Notes: generated by a model from the sequence alone, not told the origin. Positions 7,640-17,193 are shown, counted from the first letter of the stretch. The stretch is 64,000 bases of DNA from JALQUL01 sp040382935 (GCA_040382935.1 JBEIEP010000013.1:3185-67184); one strand, 5' to 3'. Made by a program: numbers and translations.

Positions 7640-9259
7640 TTACTGTTGCGACGCAGCTTGGCCAGAGACTTCAATTTGATAGACCGCCAGCAGATCGCCC
7701 TGGATGTATTGCCAAGTGGCCAGTGTCAGTTCATAGCGTACTTGGTTTTCAAGTTGACGTTGTTGGGCCTCAATCAAATCGACTTGCCTTTGAATCAATG
7801 TGCTTAGTGAGCCTGTACCCAGATTGATCCGCTGCTGCTCAATGTCCAAAATGCTTTGACGAAGTTTGACATCTTCTGCACTGCTTTGCAGCAATTGGTA
7901 GGTGACGTGTAAATCATTGGCACGGACGGTAAAGTCATTGGAAAATGAATTTTGAACAGATGAGATTTCCAGCTCTGCTTGGGTAACGCGGGCACCTTGG
8001 GCAAAAAATTGTTGCTGGGCTTTCTGGTTGCCGTCTAGGGGTACCTCAAAATTAAAACCAAAATACCAGTCGGGATATTTGGCCTGTTCTGTGATGTTAC
8101 GGGTGCTTCTCGGCTGCTTACCGTAGCCCGTACCGCTATAGCTTAAGACCAGATCTGCGACGGGCAGCATCTGGTTTTGGGCGAAATTGAGTCGAATTTG
8201 GGCTTGTTGACGTTTGAGCAGACTAATTTGGTAGGGCGACCAGCGCTCTAGAGCCTGTGCAAGATTGGCATTCACGGCTGGGAGCGGCGTCGTACGCTCA
8301 ATGGACGCTGTGGCAAGACGAGATGATTCTGTCAAAGTCAAGTCAATGGCCGTCAGCACCTTGCCCTGCGCTTCATGCAGGGCTTGTTCGCTGCGCGACA
8401 GTTCCGCCTGTCGGTTAAGCAGCACGCCCTGTAGCTCAAGCAGCGCAGCAGCAGCCAGCTTACCGGCTGCGATACGGGCTCTGGTGTCGGTTTCTAGGGT
8501 CTGGGTGTTGGCAACCAATTCTTGACGCAGTCGAAGCGTTTCTTGTGCTCGGTAGAGCTGCCAGTACAGGCTAAGGCCCTCTACGCTTGATTTAAGCGTT
8601 TGCTGCGTCAATTGTTGCACGGCAATTTGGTGCTCTAAGTCGGCGATCTTAAGATCGGTCTCTGTTATTGAACGCCCCGCATTGCGCAGCAGGGGCTGCT
8701 TGAGAGTCAAACTCAGTTGGCCGTTGTACTCGGTATCAGAGGCCGAGGTTTGTGAAATGATGTTGTTACTTTTCTTTGCGACCTTGTAGCTAAGTCCCAT
8801 CTCTGCGCCCGAAGGCAGCTTTTTGCGTACACCGATTTCGTCACTGCGAGTCGTTTCATTGAGAATCTCCGTGCTAGCGGTAAATGTGTTTTGTAAGCGC
8901 TCGTCTGCTGTTCTTTGGCGCTGTCTGCCTTCCTCCCTCAAACTCATAAACCCGGTAGATTCGTAAACCGCTTGTTCACCCCGTTTGAGGAAACGGGCCA
9001 CCTCGCTGCTAAGTAGGCTGTACCGAATTTCAACACTGCGCGCAACCAGCAATTGCAAAAAGCCCCGTGGACTCAACGCACGAAGCGGTGCCGTGGTGGT
9101 GGAGTCGGCAGAGATGCTCCCGGGTTCTGACGCGCCATGCGCCATACTCCAAGAGCCGCTAAATAGCATCAACATAAGCGCGAACTTTAGAAATCCCAAC
9201 TCCGATCGCCTGACGGGTTTCCCGTTTGAGCGGGCAAGTCGTTGAAATAGCGAGTTCAT
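7640..9259 (-). CDS. TolC-family outer-membrane channel, first gene of export operon
   Basis: I place the start at the ATG at 9259, because the next stretch (KFALMLMLFSGSWSMAHGA) is then a normal signal peptide; an upstream in-frame start at 9370 would bury it. The mature protein shows the two long alpha-helical repeats of outer-membrane efflux proteins, rich in Q/L/E, with segments such as SLTLKQPLLRNAGRS and LVLSYSGTGYGKQP, and ends in QASQQ. It would form the outer-membrane exit channel for the adaptors encoded directly downstream. No strong ribosome-binding site is visible. A second, unrelated TolC-family gene lies at 50890 with the RND pump. Confidence 0.88.
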   Translation of the reverse strand: MNSLFQRLARSNGKPVRRSELGFLKFALMLMLFSGSWSMAHGASEPGSISADSTTTAPLRALSPRGFLQLLVARSVEIRYSLLSSEVARFLKRGEQAVYESTGFMSLREEGRQRQRTADERLQNTFTASTEILNETTRSDEIGVRKKLPSGAEMGLSYKVAKKSNNIISQTSASDTEYNGQLSLTLKQPLLRNAGRSITETDLKIADLEHQIAVQQLTQQTLKSSVEGLSLYWQLYRAQETLRLRQELVANTQTLETDTRARIAAGKLAAAALLELQGVLLNRQAELSRSEQALHEAQGKVLTAIDLTLTESSRLATASIERTTPLPAVNANLAQALERWSPYQISLLKRQQAQIRLNFAQNQMLPVADLVLSYSGTGYGKQPRSTRNITEQAKYPDWYFGFNFEVPLDGNQKAQQQFFAQGARVTQAELEISSVQNSFSNDFTVRANDLHVTYQLLQSSAEDVKLRQSILDIEQQRINLGTGSLSTLIQRQVDLIEAQQRQLENQVRYELTLATWQYIQGDLLAVYQIEVSGQAASQQ

Positions 9260-9499
9260 GGGTTGCGTTAACTTATTTTTGCCACGCCACAGAGGAGGTG
9301 CTGGCACAAGCCTCTTTGGATTGCGCCTGAAAGAGAGATGTATGAATCTCAAAGGATTGCATTGATCCACACGCCATCCAACTCAGGCCCAATGGTTTGA
9401 ACTCGGGGTTGGAGAGCGGCGCTTTTGTGCGTGACTGATGAAAAAACGACCACTGTCGCAGCCCCTGTTACGCAAGCGTCCGGGGCCACCTGTGACCAA

Positions 9500-10225
9500 T
9501 TACTTAGCGGCCGCTGCAGCTGTTTTTTCGTCTTGCAGCTTGACTAAGCGTTCAGTTTGCGCCAGCGATATCAAATGCGCGTATAGAGGAGCCAAGTAGC
9601 TTTTACCTTTGATTTCTAGGAAACGTTCGTCAGACAAATTATTAAGACGCTCCTCGTTAACCACGTAGCAGCCCGAGATATTTTTAACTTTATCGTCGTC
9701 ACGTACACGCATATTCAAGGGGGTGAACATATTGTTTTCTGACAGGAATTTACAAAAACCGTTGGTAAGAGTATCCATTTGTTGGAGTTCGCCCAGGTAA
9801 CGCTTAACATTATCGATTACTTGCGTGGGTTCGCCTTTGTCGTCAAACAGCGGTGCACCTTCTGTATCACTGACCAGTGCACTGCCTTCGTCAATACAGA
9901 CAACATACTGACCTTCTCCACCAGAAGGAGCCAGAGCAAAAGGATAACGACGGATGATTGCCGGTACGTAAGAGGCTTGCCATTTTCCCTTGGCATCGAC
10001 GAAAAGATTATCTCCGGCGCTGAGCCCCATTAATGCAACAGGCCGGAATATATCCTTCTCTTTATCCTCCAAAAAGACAATTGGAAAAATAGAGGCTGCT
10101 CGTGCAAATTCGTGCATCGTCACGTAAGCAATATGAAATTTAGAGGCGAAATCAAAGCTCGAAATGTCTTTGATTTTTTTATTGGCATGACGCTCTTTGT
10201 TGACGGGAACGACTTGTTGGAACAT
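9500..10225 (-). CDS. SapC family protein
   Basis: The start is the ATG at 10225, preceded by AGGAG at a spacing of about 8 nt; a longer open frame upstream lacks such a site. The 241-residue product has no signal peptide. It matches the SapC family as I know it: an N-terminal VPVNKERHANKKI segment, FPIVFLED, a central RRYPFALAP motif and a C-terminal LAPLYAHLISLAQTERLVKLQ helix. The family is named after an S-layer-associated gene of Campylobacter fetus; its biochemical role is not established. It sits about 240 nt upstream of the TolC-like gene on the same strand and may belong to the export locus. The tail ends in an alanine-rich run. Confidence 0.8.
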   Translation of the reverse strand: MFQQVVPVNKERHANKKIKDISSFDFASKFHIAYVTMHEFARAASIFPIVFLEDKEKDIFRPVALMGLSAGDNLFVDAKGKWQASYVPAIIRRYPFALAPSGGEGQYVVCIDEGSALVSDTEGAPLFDDKGEPTQVIDNVKRYLGELQQMDTLTNGFCKFLSENNMFTPLNMRVRDDDKVKNISGCYVVNEERLNNLSDERFLEIKGKSYLAPLYAHLISLAQTERLVKLQDEKTAAAAAK

Positions 10226-10366
10226 GACTACTACTCCTGCGATTGAGAATTGATAAAAGAGATGAACGCAATATAAAAACACGCTCAGTTGGGTACACCC
10301 AACTTTGCTGTGATGATTATACATGAACAAGGGGTGTTGACAGGCTTTTTGGCCCCAAATAATTAA

Positions 10367-10400
10367 TATTGTCACCTTCCCCCTGGGGGTTCTAACAATA
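10367..10400. other. Inverted repeat between pyk and sapC
   Basis: An imperfect dyad has outer arms TATTGT and ACAATA and an inner core CCCCCTGGGGG, lying just after the pyk stop and about 140 nt upstream of the sapC start. There is no clear T-run on either side. It could be a weak pyk terminator or an operator for sapC. I see nothing else in this spacer apart from the sapC ribosome-binding site. Confidence 0.3.
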
Positions 10401-10409
10401 GGCCTTCAA

Positions 10410-11843
10410 TCACCCCGCTAGACAGATTTTGAGCATGTTACTGCCCCCCGGTACCCCCATGGGTTCGCCGCAAGTGATGGCGTAGACGTCTCCCGCTTGC
10501 ACGATGCCTTTGGCTTTGAGGTCGGATTCGGCCTGGGCCAGTGCGGTGTCACGGTCTTGGCTGGCGTCCATCAGGATGGGGCGTACGTTGCGATACAGGG
10601 TCAGTTTTCGTTGGGTGAGCAGCTTGGGCGTCATCGCGAAAATCGGGATGTTGATGCGGTGGCGGCTCATCCAGACGGCGGTGCTGCCGCTGTCGGTCAT
10701 GGCGACGATGGCCTTGGCGCCTAGGTGGTGGGCCGTGAACAGAGCGCCCATGGCGATGGAGTGGTCGATACGACTAAAGGTTTTACCCGAAAAATCGGCG
10801 TCTAATTCCACCTCTTGTACCTGTTCAGCAGCCAGGCAAATTTTGGCCATTTCTTCTACCGTGGCCAACGGAAATTTGCCGGCGGCGGTTTCGGCCGACA
10901 GCATCACCGCGTCGGTGCCGTCTAACACGGCGTTGGCCACATCGCTCACCTCGGCGCGGGTGGGCACGGGGTTGGTAATCATGCTCTCCATCATTTGGGT
11001 GGCGGTAATCACCACTTTGTCCAGCTCGCGGGCCAGCTTAATCATTTTCTTTTGCAGGGCTGGTACCGCCGCGTTGCCCACCTCAACCGCTAGGTCACCG
11101 CGGGCCACCATGATGCCGTCTGAGGCGCGCAAAATTTCTTCTAGGCGGGGGATGGCTTCGGCGCGTTCAATCTTGGCGATCATGGCCGGCTTGTGGCCCC
11201 ATTGGGCCCCTGCCACGTTGGCCAGTTGGCGCGCCATTTCCATGTCGGTGGCATTTTTCGGGAAGCTCACGGCCACGTAATCGGCCTGAAAACTCATGGC
11301 GGTTTTGATGTCCTCCATGTCTTTGGCCGTCAGCGCTGGCGCGCTCAGGCCGCCGCCCATTTTGTTAATACCCTTGTTGTTGGACAACTCGCCCCCCAAC
11401 TTCACGACCGTGTGCACGGCCTGCCCTATGACTTTTTCAACCACCAGCACGATGAGGCCATCGTTCAACAACAGGGTGTCACCGGCTTTGACCTCACTGG
11501 GCAGGTCTTTGTAATCAAGGCCTACGGCGTGATCGTCGCCCAGCTCTTTGCGGGCAGCGTCGAGTACGAAGTGGGTGCCCGGTTCAAGTTGTGTCTTACC
11601 CGCCGCGAATTTACCCACTCTGATCTTTGGCCCTTGTAAATCGGCCATGATGGCCACCACGGTTCCGGCGCGTGCGGCCGCTTCGCGCACCAGGGTGGCG
11701 CGGTCCACGTGGTCTTGTGCGGTTCCATGGCTAAAGTTAAGCCGTACGACGTTGACCCCAGCGCGAATCATTTGTTCCAGCAACGCGGGGTCGCTAGAGG
11801 CGGGGCCAAGGGTGGCAACGATTTTGGTGGCGCGACGGTACAT
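10410..11843 (-). CDS. pyk: Pyruvate kinase
   Basis: This enzyme transfers phosphate from phosphoenolpyruvate to ADP in the last step of glycolysis. The 477-residue length fits the family. Visible motifs are the N-terminal TKIVATLGPAS, NFSHG, GPKIRVG, the KIERAEAI active-site segment with its lysine, MVARGDLAVEVG, ATQMMESM and SAETAAGKFP. The C-terminal domain ends in GVPGGSNMLKI. The start ATG at 11843 gives the standard MYRRATKIV N-terminus. It stands alone, 95 nt downstream of azlD on the same strand. Confidence 0.97.
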   Translation of the reverse strand: MYRRATKIVATLGPASSDPALLEQMIRAGVNVVRLNFSHGTAQDHVDRATLVREAAARAGTVVAIMADLQGPKIRVGKFAAGKTQLEPGTHFVLDAARKELGDDHAVGLDYKDLPSEVKAGDTLLLNDGLIVLVVEKVIGQAVHTVVKLGGELSNNKGINKMGGGLSAPALTAKDMEDIKTAMSFQADYVAVSFPKNATDMEMARQLANVAGAQWGHKPAMIAKIERAEAIPRLEEILRASDGIMVARGDLAVEVGNAAVPALQKKMIKLARELDKVVITATQMMESMITNPVPTRAEVSDVANAVLDGTDAVMLSAETAAGKFPLATVEEMAKICLAAEQVQEVELDADFSGKTFSRIDHSIAMGALFTAHHLGAKAIVAMTDSGSTAVWMSRHRINIPIFAMTPKLLTQRKLTLYRNVRPILMDASQDRDTALAQAESDLKAKGIVQAGDVYAITCGEPMGVPGGSNMLKICLAG

Positions 11844-11938
11844 ACGGGTCTCTTTAGATTGGATTTGACGAACGGGCAGGCATGATTTTGCCGCAGGGGT
11901 ATTGTCTCAGGTCGCGGGGTTCACGGGTTACCAGGCAG

Positions 11939-12295
11939 TTACCAACCCAAGCCCAGGTGCAAAGGCAGGTACACCGCCATGCCCACCACAATGGTGCCCA
12001 GCACGGCAAAGCTGGAGCGTTTTTGCCAGTAATAAACCGCAGCTCCTGCCAATGCCGCCCAGATGCGTGCATCTTGCCAACTTAAGTGCAAGGCCCCGTT
12101 GGTCATAAAAATCTCTGGCGCGATGACGGCACTCAATGCGGCCAAGGGGGCATAGCGCAGCCCTTTGTCTAGCCAGTTGGGCAGAGGCCATTCATGGCTT
12201 GAAAGAAAAAACAGCGAACGGGTCACTACCGTCACCAGCGTAAGCCCCGCGATCGTAAGCAGTGCTTCGGTGTTAGACAGAGCCCCTATGCTCAT
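11939..12295 (-). CDS. azlD: AzlD family branched-chain amino acid exporter subunit
   Basis: The start ATG at 12295 overlaps the azlC stop in an ATGA arrangement; a longer open frame upstream is out of context. The 118-residue product has about four hydrophobic segments and the AzlD pattern ALLTIAGLTLVTVVTRSLFF, followed by LRYAPLAALSAVIAPE. AzlC and AzlD together form an inner-membrane exporter of branched-chain amino acids or their analogues in characterised members. The two genes are translationally coupled here. Confidence 0.9.
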   Translation of the reverse strand: MSIGALSNTEALLTIAGLTLVTVVTRSLFFLSSHEWPLPNWLDKGLRYAPLAALSAVIAPEIFMTNGALHLSWQDARIWAALAGAAVYYWQKRSSFAVLGTIVVGMAVYLPLHLGLGW

Positions 12296-13050
12296 AACTT
12301 TCCGCCCTTCTTGGCCTGCGCGCGGGCGACCAAGCCCTCCATCAGCAGGCAAATCACTACCGAGCAGCCAATCGCAACCACAATGTTCAGGCGCAAGGGC
12401 ATGGCAAAAAATGCAATGGCTGCGGCGGCGGCCACCACTGCACCTATGGCTTGCAAACGCGTGGATACAATGGCGCAGGTCAGGCCTAGCAAGGCCAAAA
12501 TGCCCGCAAACGCCAAGCCCCAATGCACAGGCACATAAGCGGCAAACACAATCCCCACCAAGCTGGCGCTCATCCAACTCACATAGTTCACAAAACAGGT
12601 GCCCATGAGGTAGGCGTAGCGGGCCTGCCGCTCTGCTTCTGTGGTGCCAGCTTCTGGGTAGGCGCGTATAAACATCACGTAGTTCAGGTCACCGGTGACA
12701 TAGCCCGTGAGCAACCGGTCTTTGAGCGACAAATGCATGAGGTATTTGCGCAAATGAACGCTAAACACCACAAAGCGCAGGTTGACGCAAAACGCGGTGG
12801 CCAAAATAACCCAGATCGGCGCGCCCGCTACGATAAGCGGGGTGGTTGCCAATTGGGCGCTACCGGCAAAGATGGTCAGGGTCATGAGCACCGCGCCCAG
12901 TGGCCCCAGACCCGAGTTGGCCATGGCCACCCCGGTCACCAGCCCCCAGGCCAACACCGCAGCTGCAAGTCCCAGCATATCGGTGATGCCGCGTTTGAAC
13001 TCGGGGTGCCGCAACAGGGCCTTGTTCAGTTGGGAGGGAATTTTTCTCAA
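12292..13050 (-). CDS. azlC: AzlC family branched-chain amino acid exporter subunit
   Basis: The product has 252 residues with several transmembrane helices and the AzlC signature region FAGSAQLATTPL. Other typical pieces are FCVNLRFVVFSVHLRKYL and GYVTGDLNYVMF. The start is a TTG at 13050, which gives a normal N-terminus (MRKIPSQLNKALL); the first in-frame ATG would delete the first 23 residues. It lies 52 nt downstream of fmt on the same strand and overlaps azlD by 4 nt. Substrate specificity cannot be judged from the sequence. Confidence 0.9.
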   Translation of the reverse strand: MRKIPSQLNKALLRHPEFKRGITDMLGLAAAVLAWGLVTGVAMANSGLGPLGAVLMTLTIFAGSAQLATTPLIVAGAPIWVILATAFCVNLRFVVFSVHLRKYLMHLSLKDRLLTGYVTGDLNYVMFIRAYPEAGTTEAERQARYAYLMGTCFVNYVSWMSASLVGIVFAAYVPVHWGLAFAGILALLGLTCAIVSTRLQAIGAVVAAAAAIAFFAMPLRLNIVVAIGCSVVICLLMEGLVARAQAKKGGKL

Positions 13051-13102
13051 AGTGAATGGGGGTTAGGCAATGCAGTGCTAGCTAGCGCGGGGATGAATGG
13101 TT

Positions 13103-14089
13103 TCAGGTAAAGCGATCGCCGATTTGCAGGGGCATGCCGCGTAACAATTCGGCCATAGGAAGTCGTTTACCCCCCGCCCGCTGCATTTGAGTCACGCGCA
13201 GCAAGCCGTGGCCTGTGGCAATAGTGACCGCCTCAGGCGCAACGGCCAGAACAGTGCCTGGCGTTGAAGAGGCAAGATCGCCAATAGGTGCTAAATTGGG
13301 CCCCAAGGGTTCTGCCTGCCAAAACTTAACCAGCTCGCCAGCCCAACTCGACCATGTCCCTGGCGTCGGGTTAAACGCACGAATTTTGCGAGCGATGGTG
13401 GTTGCCGGTTCATGCCATTTGATCTGTCCTTCGGCTTTGTTTATTTTCGCGGCGTAGCTCACGCCCTCTGCCGCTTGTGCGGTCGCGGTAATCTCGCGAC
13501 GGCTCAGCGCCTGCAGCACCTGGTGGCACAGTTGCGCGCCTAAGTCGGCCAATTGGTCGTGCAAACTACCCGTGGTTTCATGGGCTGCAATAGGTATCGC
13601 CCCGGTCTTGTAAACGGCGCCCGTGTCCAGTCCCTCATCCATTTGCATGATGCTGATGCCCGTCTCGGCATCGCCCGCTTCTATGGCGCGGTGAATGGGC
13701 GCAGCTCCTCGCCAACGCGGCAACAAAGAGGCATGGATGTTGATACAACCCAGGGGTGGCAGGCGCAGCACCCACTGGGGCAATAGCAGGCCGTAGGCGG
13801 CTACCACCATGGCCTGTGCGCCAAGGGTGTCTACGGCGTGTTGTAAGGCCTGGCGGGCTGTGGCGGCATCGTCGGCAAATCGACCATCGAGGCGCAGACC
13901 CTGTGGCTGTTGTACGGCGATTCCATGCTGCTGGGCCGCTTGTTTGACCTCTGAGGCCTGTAGGCGCAATCCTCTGCCTGAGGGTCTATCGGGTTGGGTC
14001 AGTACCAGCACGACCTCGTGCCCATGGGCGATCAGGGTGTTGAGCGCGACCTCTGCAAAAGTAGGCGTTCCCGCAAAAATCAAACGCAT
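13103..14089 (-). CDS. fmt: Methionyl-tRNA formyltransferase
   Basis: This enzyme formylates the methionine on initiator tRNA using 10-formyl-tetrahydrofolate. The 328-residue protein starts MRLIFAGTPTFAEVAL and contains the SLLPRWRGAAPIHRAI loop with the catalytic N-IHAS environment upstream, then QMDEGLDTG and the C-terminal tRNA-binding domain. It directly abuts def (def stop at 14090), the usual fmt-def pairing, so both ends of the N-formyl cycle are co-transcribed. Confidence 0.97.
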   Translation of the reverse strand: MRLIFAGTPTFAEVALNTLIAHGHEVVLVLTQPDRPSGRGLRLQASEVKQAAQQHGIAVQQPQGLRLDGRFADDAATARQALQHAVDTLGAQAMVVAAYGLLLPQWVLRLPPLGCINIHASLLPRWRGAAPIHRAIEAGDAETGISIMQMDEGLDTGAVYKTGAIPIAAHETTGSLHDQLADLGAQLCHQVLQALSRREITATAQAAEGVSYAAKINKAEGQIKWHEPATTIARKIRAFNPTPGTWSSWAGELVKFWQAEPLGPNLAPIGDLASSTPGTVLAVAPEAVTIATGHGLLRVTQMQRAGGKRLPMAELLRGMPLQIGDRFT

Positions 14090-14605
14090 CTACGAACCCA
14101 TCCGCTGCTTCTCTTTTTGCAATTTGGTCAGTTTGGCGGTTATTCGATTGCGTTTTAGAGGCGAGAGGTACTGCACAAACACCTTGCCCATCAGGTGATC
14201 CAACTCGTGTTGAATACATACAGCCATCAGGCCATCGGCCTCAAAAATTTGCAGCTTGCCTTGGCGGTCAAGGGCAGTCGCACGCACCTGCACGCTGCGC
14301 TCCACCCCATCGTAGTAGTCGGGTACCGACAGGCACCCCTCGTCGTTTTTCTGCTTTTCTTCACTGGCCCACACAATTTTGGGGTTGATAAGCACCATGG
14401 GTTGGTCGCGGCTGTCGGATACGTCCATGACCACCACGCGCTCGTGCATATTGACCTGCGTGGCGGCAAGGCCGACGCCCTTGGCATCGTACATGGTCTC
14501 TAGCATATCATCCACGAGCGTGAGGATGCGCGGCGTTATCGCTTCAACCGGCTTGGCGACAATACTGAGCCGGGGGTCAGGGTGAATCAGGATAGGTAAT
14601 AGCAT
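14090..14605 (-). CDS. def: Peptide deformylase
   Basis: This metalloenzyme removes the formyl group from nascent proteins. The 171-residue sequence has all three conserved motifs: GVGLAATQV near residue 45, EGCLSVP with its metal-ligand cysteine near residue 93, and QHELDHLMG with the two histidine ligands and catalytic glutamate near residue 136. It is the first gene of the def-fmt pair and is divergent from the LysM-dprA pair, with about 190 nt between starts. Confidence 0.97.
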   Translation of the reverse strand: MLLPILIHPDPRLSIVAKPVEAITPRILTLVDDMLETMYDAKGVGLAATQVNMHERVVVMDVSDSRDQPMVLINPKIVWASEEKQKNDEGCLSVPDYYDGVERSVQVRATALDRQGKLQIFEADGLMAVCIQHELDHLMGKVFVQYLSPLKRNRITAKLTKLQKEKQRMGS

Positions 14606-14796
14606 GGTTCGTGTCGGCGGTCATCAGCCCTGTATTTTCTATCACTTTCCAAAACCATGGTTTTTGGTGGCGCAGATTGCCCCATTGTGGAATTTGCCCA
14701 CAACATAGACAATGTCGATGGCTGATAGTCAATACAATACTCAGGGTGGGCCGCAATTGCACACAAGGCGGAGTTGCCACGTTATTTGGGGTACAA

Positions 14797-16032
14797 ATGG
14801 TCAAGCATAAATGGGACTTTCATGGGGCACTGACACTGCCTTTGGCACTTTGGTTGGGCGTTTTGGCGTCTTCGTTGGCTGGGGCGCAGACGCCTGCGGC
14901 TGCTGTACCGCCAAAAGTAAACCAAAATTCAATGGCTACGTCGGGTTTGGCGGCAACTGAGTTGGTGGCCAACGCGCCAGATCAGTACATTGTTAAAGCA
15001 GGCGATACCTTGTGGGGTATTTCCAGCCTTTATCTCAAGAGTCCTTGGCGCTGGTCTGAGCTATGGGGCATGAACAAAAGCGGCATTCAAAATCCAAACC
15101 TGATCTACCCCGGACAGGTGCTTCACCTAGTCAAGCAAGGCGATAGTGTCAGCCTAAGCGCCAGCCCTGCTGCGCCTGTCACATCGTCTGCTATTGCATC
15201 GGCGCAGCAACTGGCCGACAAACTATCGCCTAGTATCCGCACAGTAGACGTGGATGAACGGGCGATTCCTACCCTTCGAATGCAACACATCCTGCCGTTT
15301 TTGATCGATCCTGTTTTGGTCGAAGAAGACACTTTGTCCACCGCGCCTAGGGTGGTGGCCATACAGGATGGGCGGGTTGTAGCCGGAAAAGGCGATAGGA
15401 TTTACGCATTGTCCAGCGGAGGTGCTCTTTCCTTGGCCAAAGGGGGAGCAGGCAGCCGAATGATGCGCGTGGTGCGCAATGCCACGCCGCTTAATCTGGT
15501 AGGTGACAAAACACCGCTTGGCTTCGAAGCGCAGTACATCGCAAAAGTTCGTTTGCTTGCAGGTGAAACCCGTGCGGTTGCGTTGGACGCCGCGTCGGGC
15601 AGTGACGCCGATTTGGTTCCGGCCACACTTGAAGTGGTGTATTCCAAAGAAGAAATCCGGGTAGGTGATCGGCTGATTCCTGAGGCGGAATTCGAATTGC
15701 GACACTATCAGCCCAAAGCTCCTGACCAGCCCGTTGTGGCGCGCGTTTTGTCGATTCATGGCAATGCGGTCGCCAACGCGGCGCAAAACCAGGTGCTGGC
15801 GATCAACAAGGGCAAGCGCGATGGGTTGGCCAATGGGGACGTTCTCACCTTTATGTCCTTGGGGCAAGTGATTGTGGACCGTACCAATGGCGTCAAGCAG
15901 GAGCTGCGCTTACCCAATGAGCGTAAGGGTTGGGCAATGGTGTTCAGGGTGTTTGACAAGGTGTCTTATGTTCTGGTGTTGGAGTCCACCAATCCGATTA
16001 ATTTGGGGGATTACCTCGTCAACCCCAACTGA
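14797..16032 (+). CDS. LysM domain exported protein upstream of dprA
   Basis: The start ATG at 14797 gives a clear signal peptide (LTLPLALWLGVLASSLAGA); an open frame begins earlier but would bury it. The mature 411-residue protein has one LysM domain directly after the N-terminal linker (YIVKAGDTLWGISSLYL to IYPGQVLHLV), which should bind peptidoglycan. The remaining 300 residues form a beta-rich region with no catalytic motif I can name. It lies 8 nt upstream of dprA, a pairing common in betaproteobacteria, opposite def-fmt. I infer a periplasmic cell-wall-associated role. Confidence 0.88.
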   Translation: MVKHKWDFHGALTLPLALWLGVLASSLAGAQTPAAAVPPKVNQNSMATSGLAATELVANAPDQYIVKAGDTLWGISSLYLKSPWRWSELWGMNKSGIQNPNLIYPGQVLHLVKQGDSVSLSASPAAPVTSSAIASAQQLADKLSPSIRTVDVDERAIPTLRMQHILPFLIDPVLVEEDTLSTAPRVVAIQDGRVVAGKGDRIYALSSGGALSLAKGGAGSRMMRVVRNATPLNLVGDKTPLGFEAQYIAKVRLLAGETRAVALDAASGSDADLVPATLEVVYSKEEIRVGDRLIPEAEFELRHYQPKAPDQPVVARVLSIHGNAVANAAQNQVLAINKGKRDGLANGDVLTFMSLGQVIVDRTNGVKQELRLPNERKGWAMVFRVFDKVSYVLVLESTNPINLGDYLVNPN

Positions 16033-16040
16033 ACGGCATC

Positions 16041-17183
16041 TTGTCAGAGGCGGGTCGTTTTTTCGCGCAGTATGACCTGCGCTTGACGCTTACTCCAGGA
16101 CTGGGGCGGGCGTCTGCGCTGTCCTTGCTACGTGCCTTCGGCAGCGCCCAAGGGTTGTTTTCAGCGCACACGGATCAACTCGTTTCCGTGGTGGGGATGA
16201 AAAAGGCCAAAGCGTTGGCGCAAGTGCCGGCGCAATTGGAGTCGCACCTGAAAGCTACACAGCAATGGCTTCAAGCGTCCACTCAACATCACCTCATTAC
16301 TTGGGACGATAGCTGCTACCCAGATACGCTGCGGCAAGTGGACGACGCACCCGTTCTGTTGTTTGCACAGGGCAATCTGGACTTGTTGAACAAGCGGAGG
16401 GCACTGGCCATCGTGGGCAGCCGTAGCCCCACGCCTCAGGGAGCCAAAGATGCGTTTGCCTTTGCACAGACCTTGACACAGCAAGGTTGGGTGATTGTGT
16501 CGGGGTTGGCCAGTGGTATAGACACCGCCGCGCACGAGGGGGCGCTGGTGGCACAGGGTGAAACCATAGCCGTGGTGGGAACGGGTTTGGACCGTGTGTT
16601 CCCGACCCAAAACAAGGCACTGGCCGAGCGCATTGCCCAGCACGGCTTGGTGCTTAGCGAATACCTGTTGGGTACACCGCCACTGGCAGCGCATTTCCCG
16701 CAGCGCAACCGCTTGATCGCCGGTTTGGCGGTGGGTACTTTGGTTGTCGAGGCGGCGCTTAAATCGGGCTCATTGATTACCGCGCGGCTGGCTTTGGAGC
16801 AGGGCAAAGAAGTGTTTGCTATACCGGGCTCCATCCATTCGCCCATCGCCAAAGGTTGCCACCAGTTGATCAAGCAGGGAGCCAAGTTGGTGGAGTCGGC
16901 AGAGGATATTTTGGAGGAGTTGCAGGCATACAAAACGCCAATGTCCGTGCGCTCTTTTCAAAGCACCCGGTCTGAAGATCAGGCGGCTAGGGTGCCGCCA
17001 TCGGCCTTTAGCGACTCCCCCTTGTTGGCCGCTTTGGGCCATCAGATGATGAGCCTTGATGAATTGCAGGGGATAACCGGGTGGGACGCGGCGCATCTGC
17101 AAATTCAATTGCTGGAACTGGAACTACAGAACCGCGTGGCACGGGTGCCTGGCGGTTTGTTTCAGCAAATCGCCGAGGTTTGA
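16041..17183 (+). CDS. dprA: DNA-processing protein DprA
   Basis: DprA binds incoming single-stranded DNA and loads RecA during natural transformation. The 380-residue product has the Rossmann-like core: VGSRSPTPQGAKDAF, VSGLASGIDTAAHEGAL, FPQRNRLIAGLA, EAALKSGSLITARLAL and GSIHSPIAKGCHQLIKQGA. A C-terminal winged-helix segment (SLDELQGITGWDAAHLQIQL) follows. The start is a TTG at 16041, eight nt after the LysM gene stop. An N-terminal SAM-like region precedes the core. Confidence 0.95.
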   Translation: MSEAGRFFAQYDLRLTLTPGLGRASALSLLRAFGSAQGLFSAHTDQLVSVVGMKKAKALAQVPAQLESHLKATQQWLQASTQHHLITWDDSCYPDTLRQVDDAPVLLFAQGNLDLLNKRRALAIVGSRSPTPQGAKDAFAFAQTLTQQGWVIVSGLASGIDTAAHEGALVAQGETIAVVGTGLDRVFPTQNKALAERIAQHGLVLSEYLLGTPPLAAHFPQRNRLIAGLAVGTLVVEAALKSGSLITARLALEQGKEVFAIPGSIHSPIAKGCHQLIKQGAKLVESAEDILEELQAYKTPMSVRSFQSTRSEDQAARVPPSAFSDSPLLAALGHQMMSLDELQGITGWDAAHLQIQLLELELQNRVARVPGGLFQQIAEV

Positions 17184-17193
17184 ACCCCACGGT

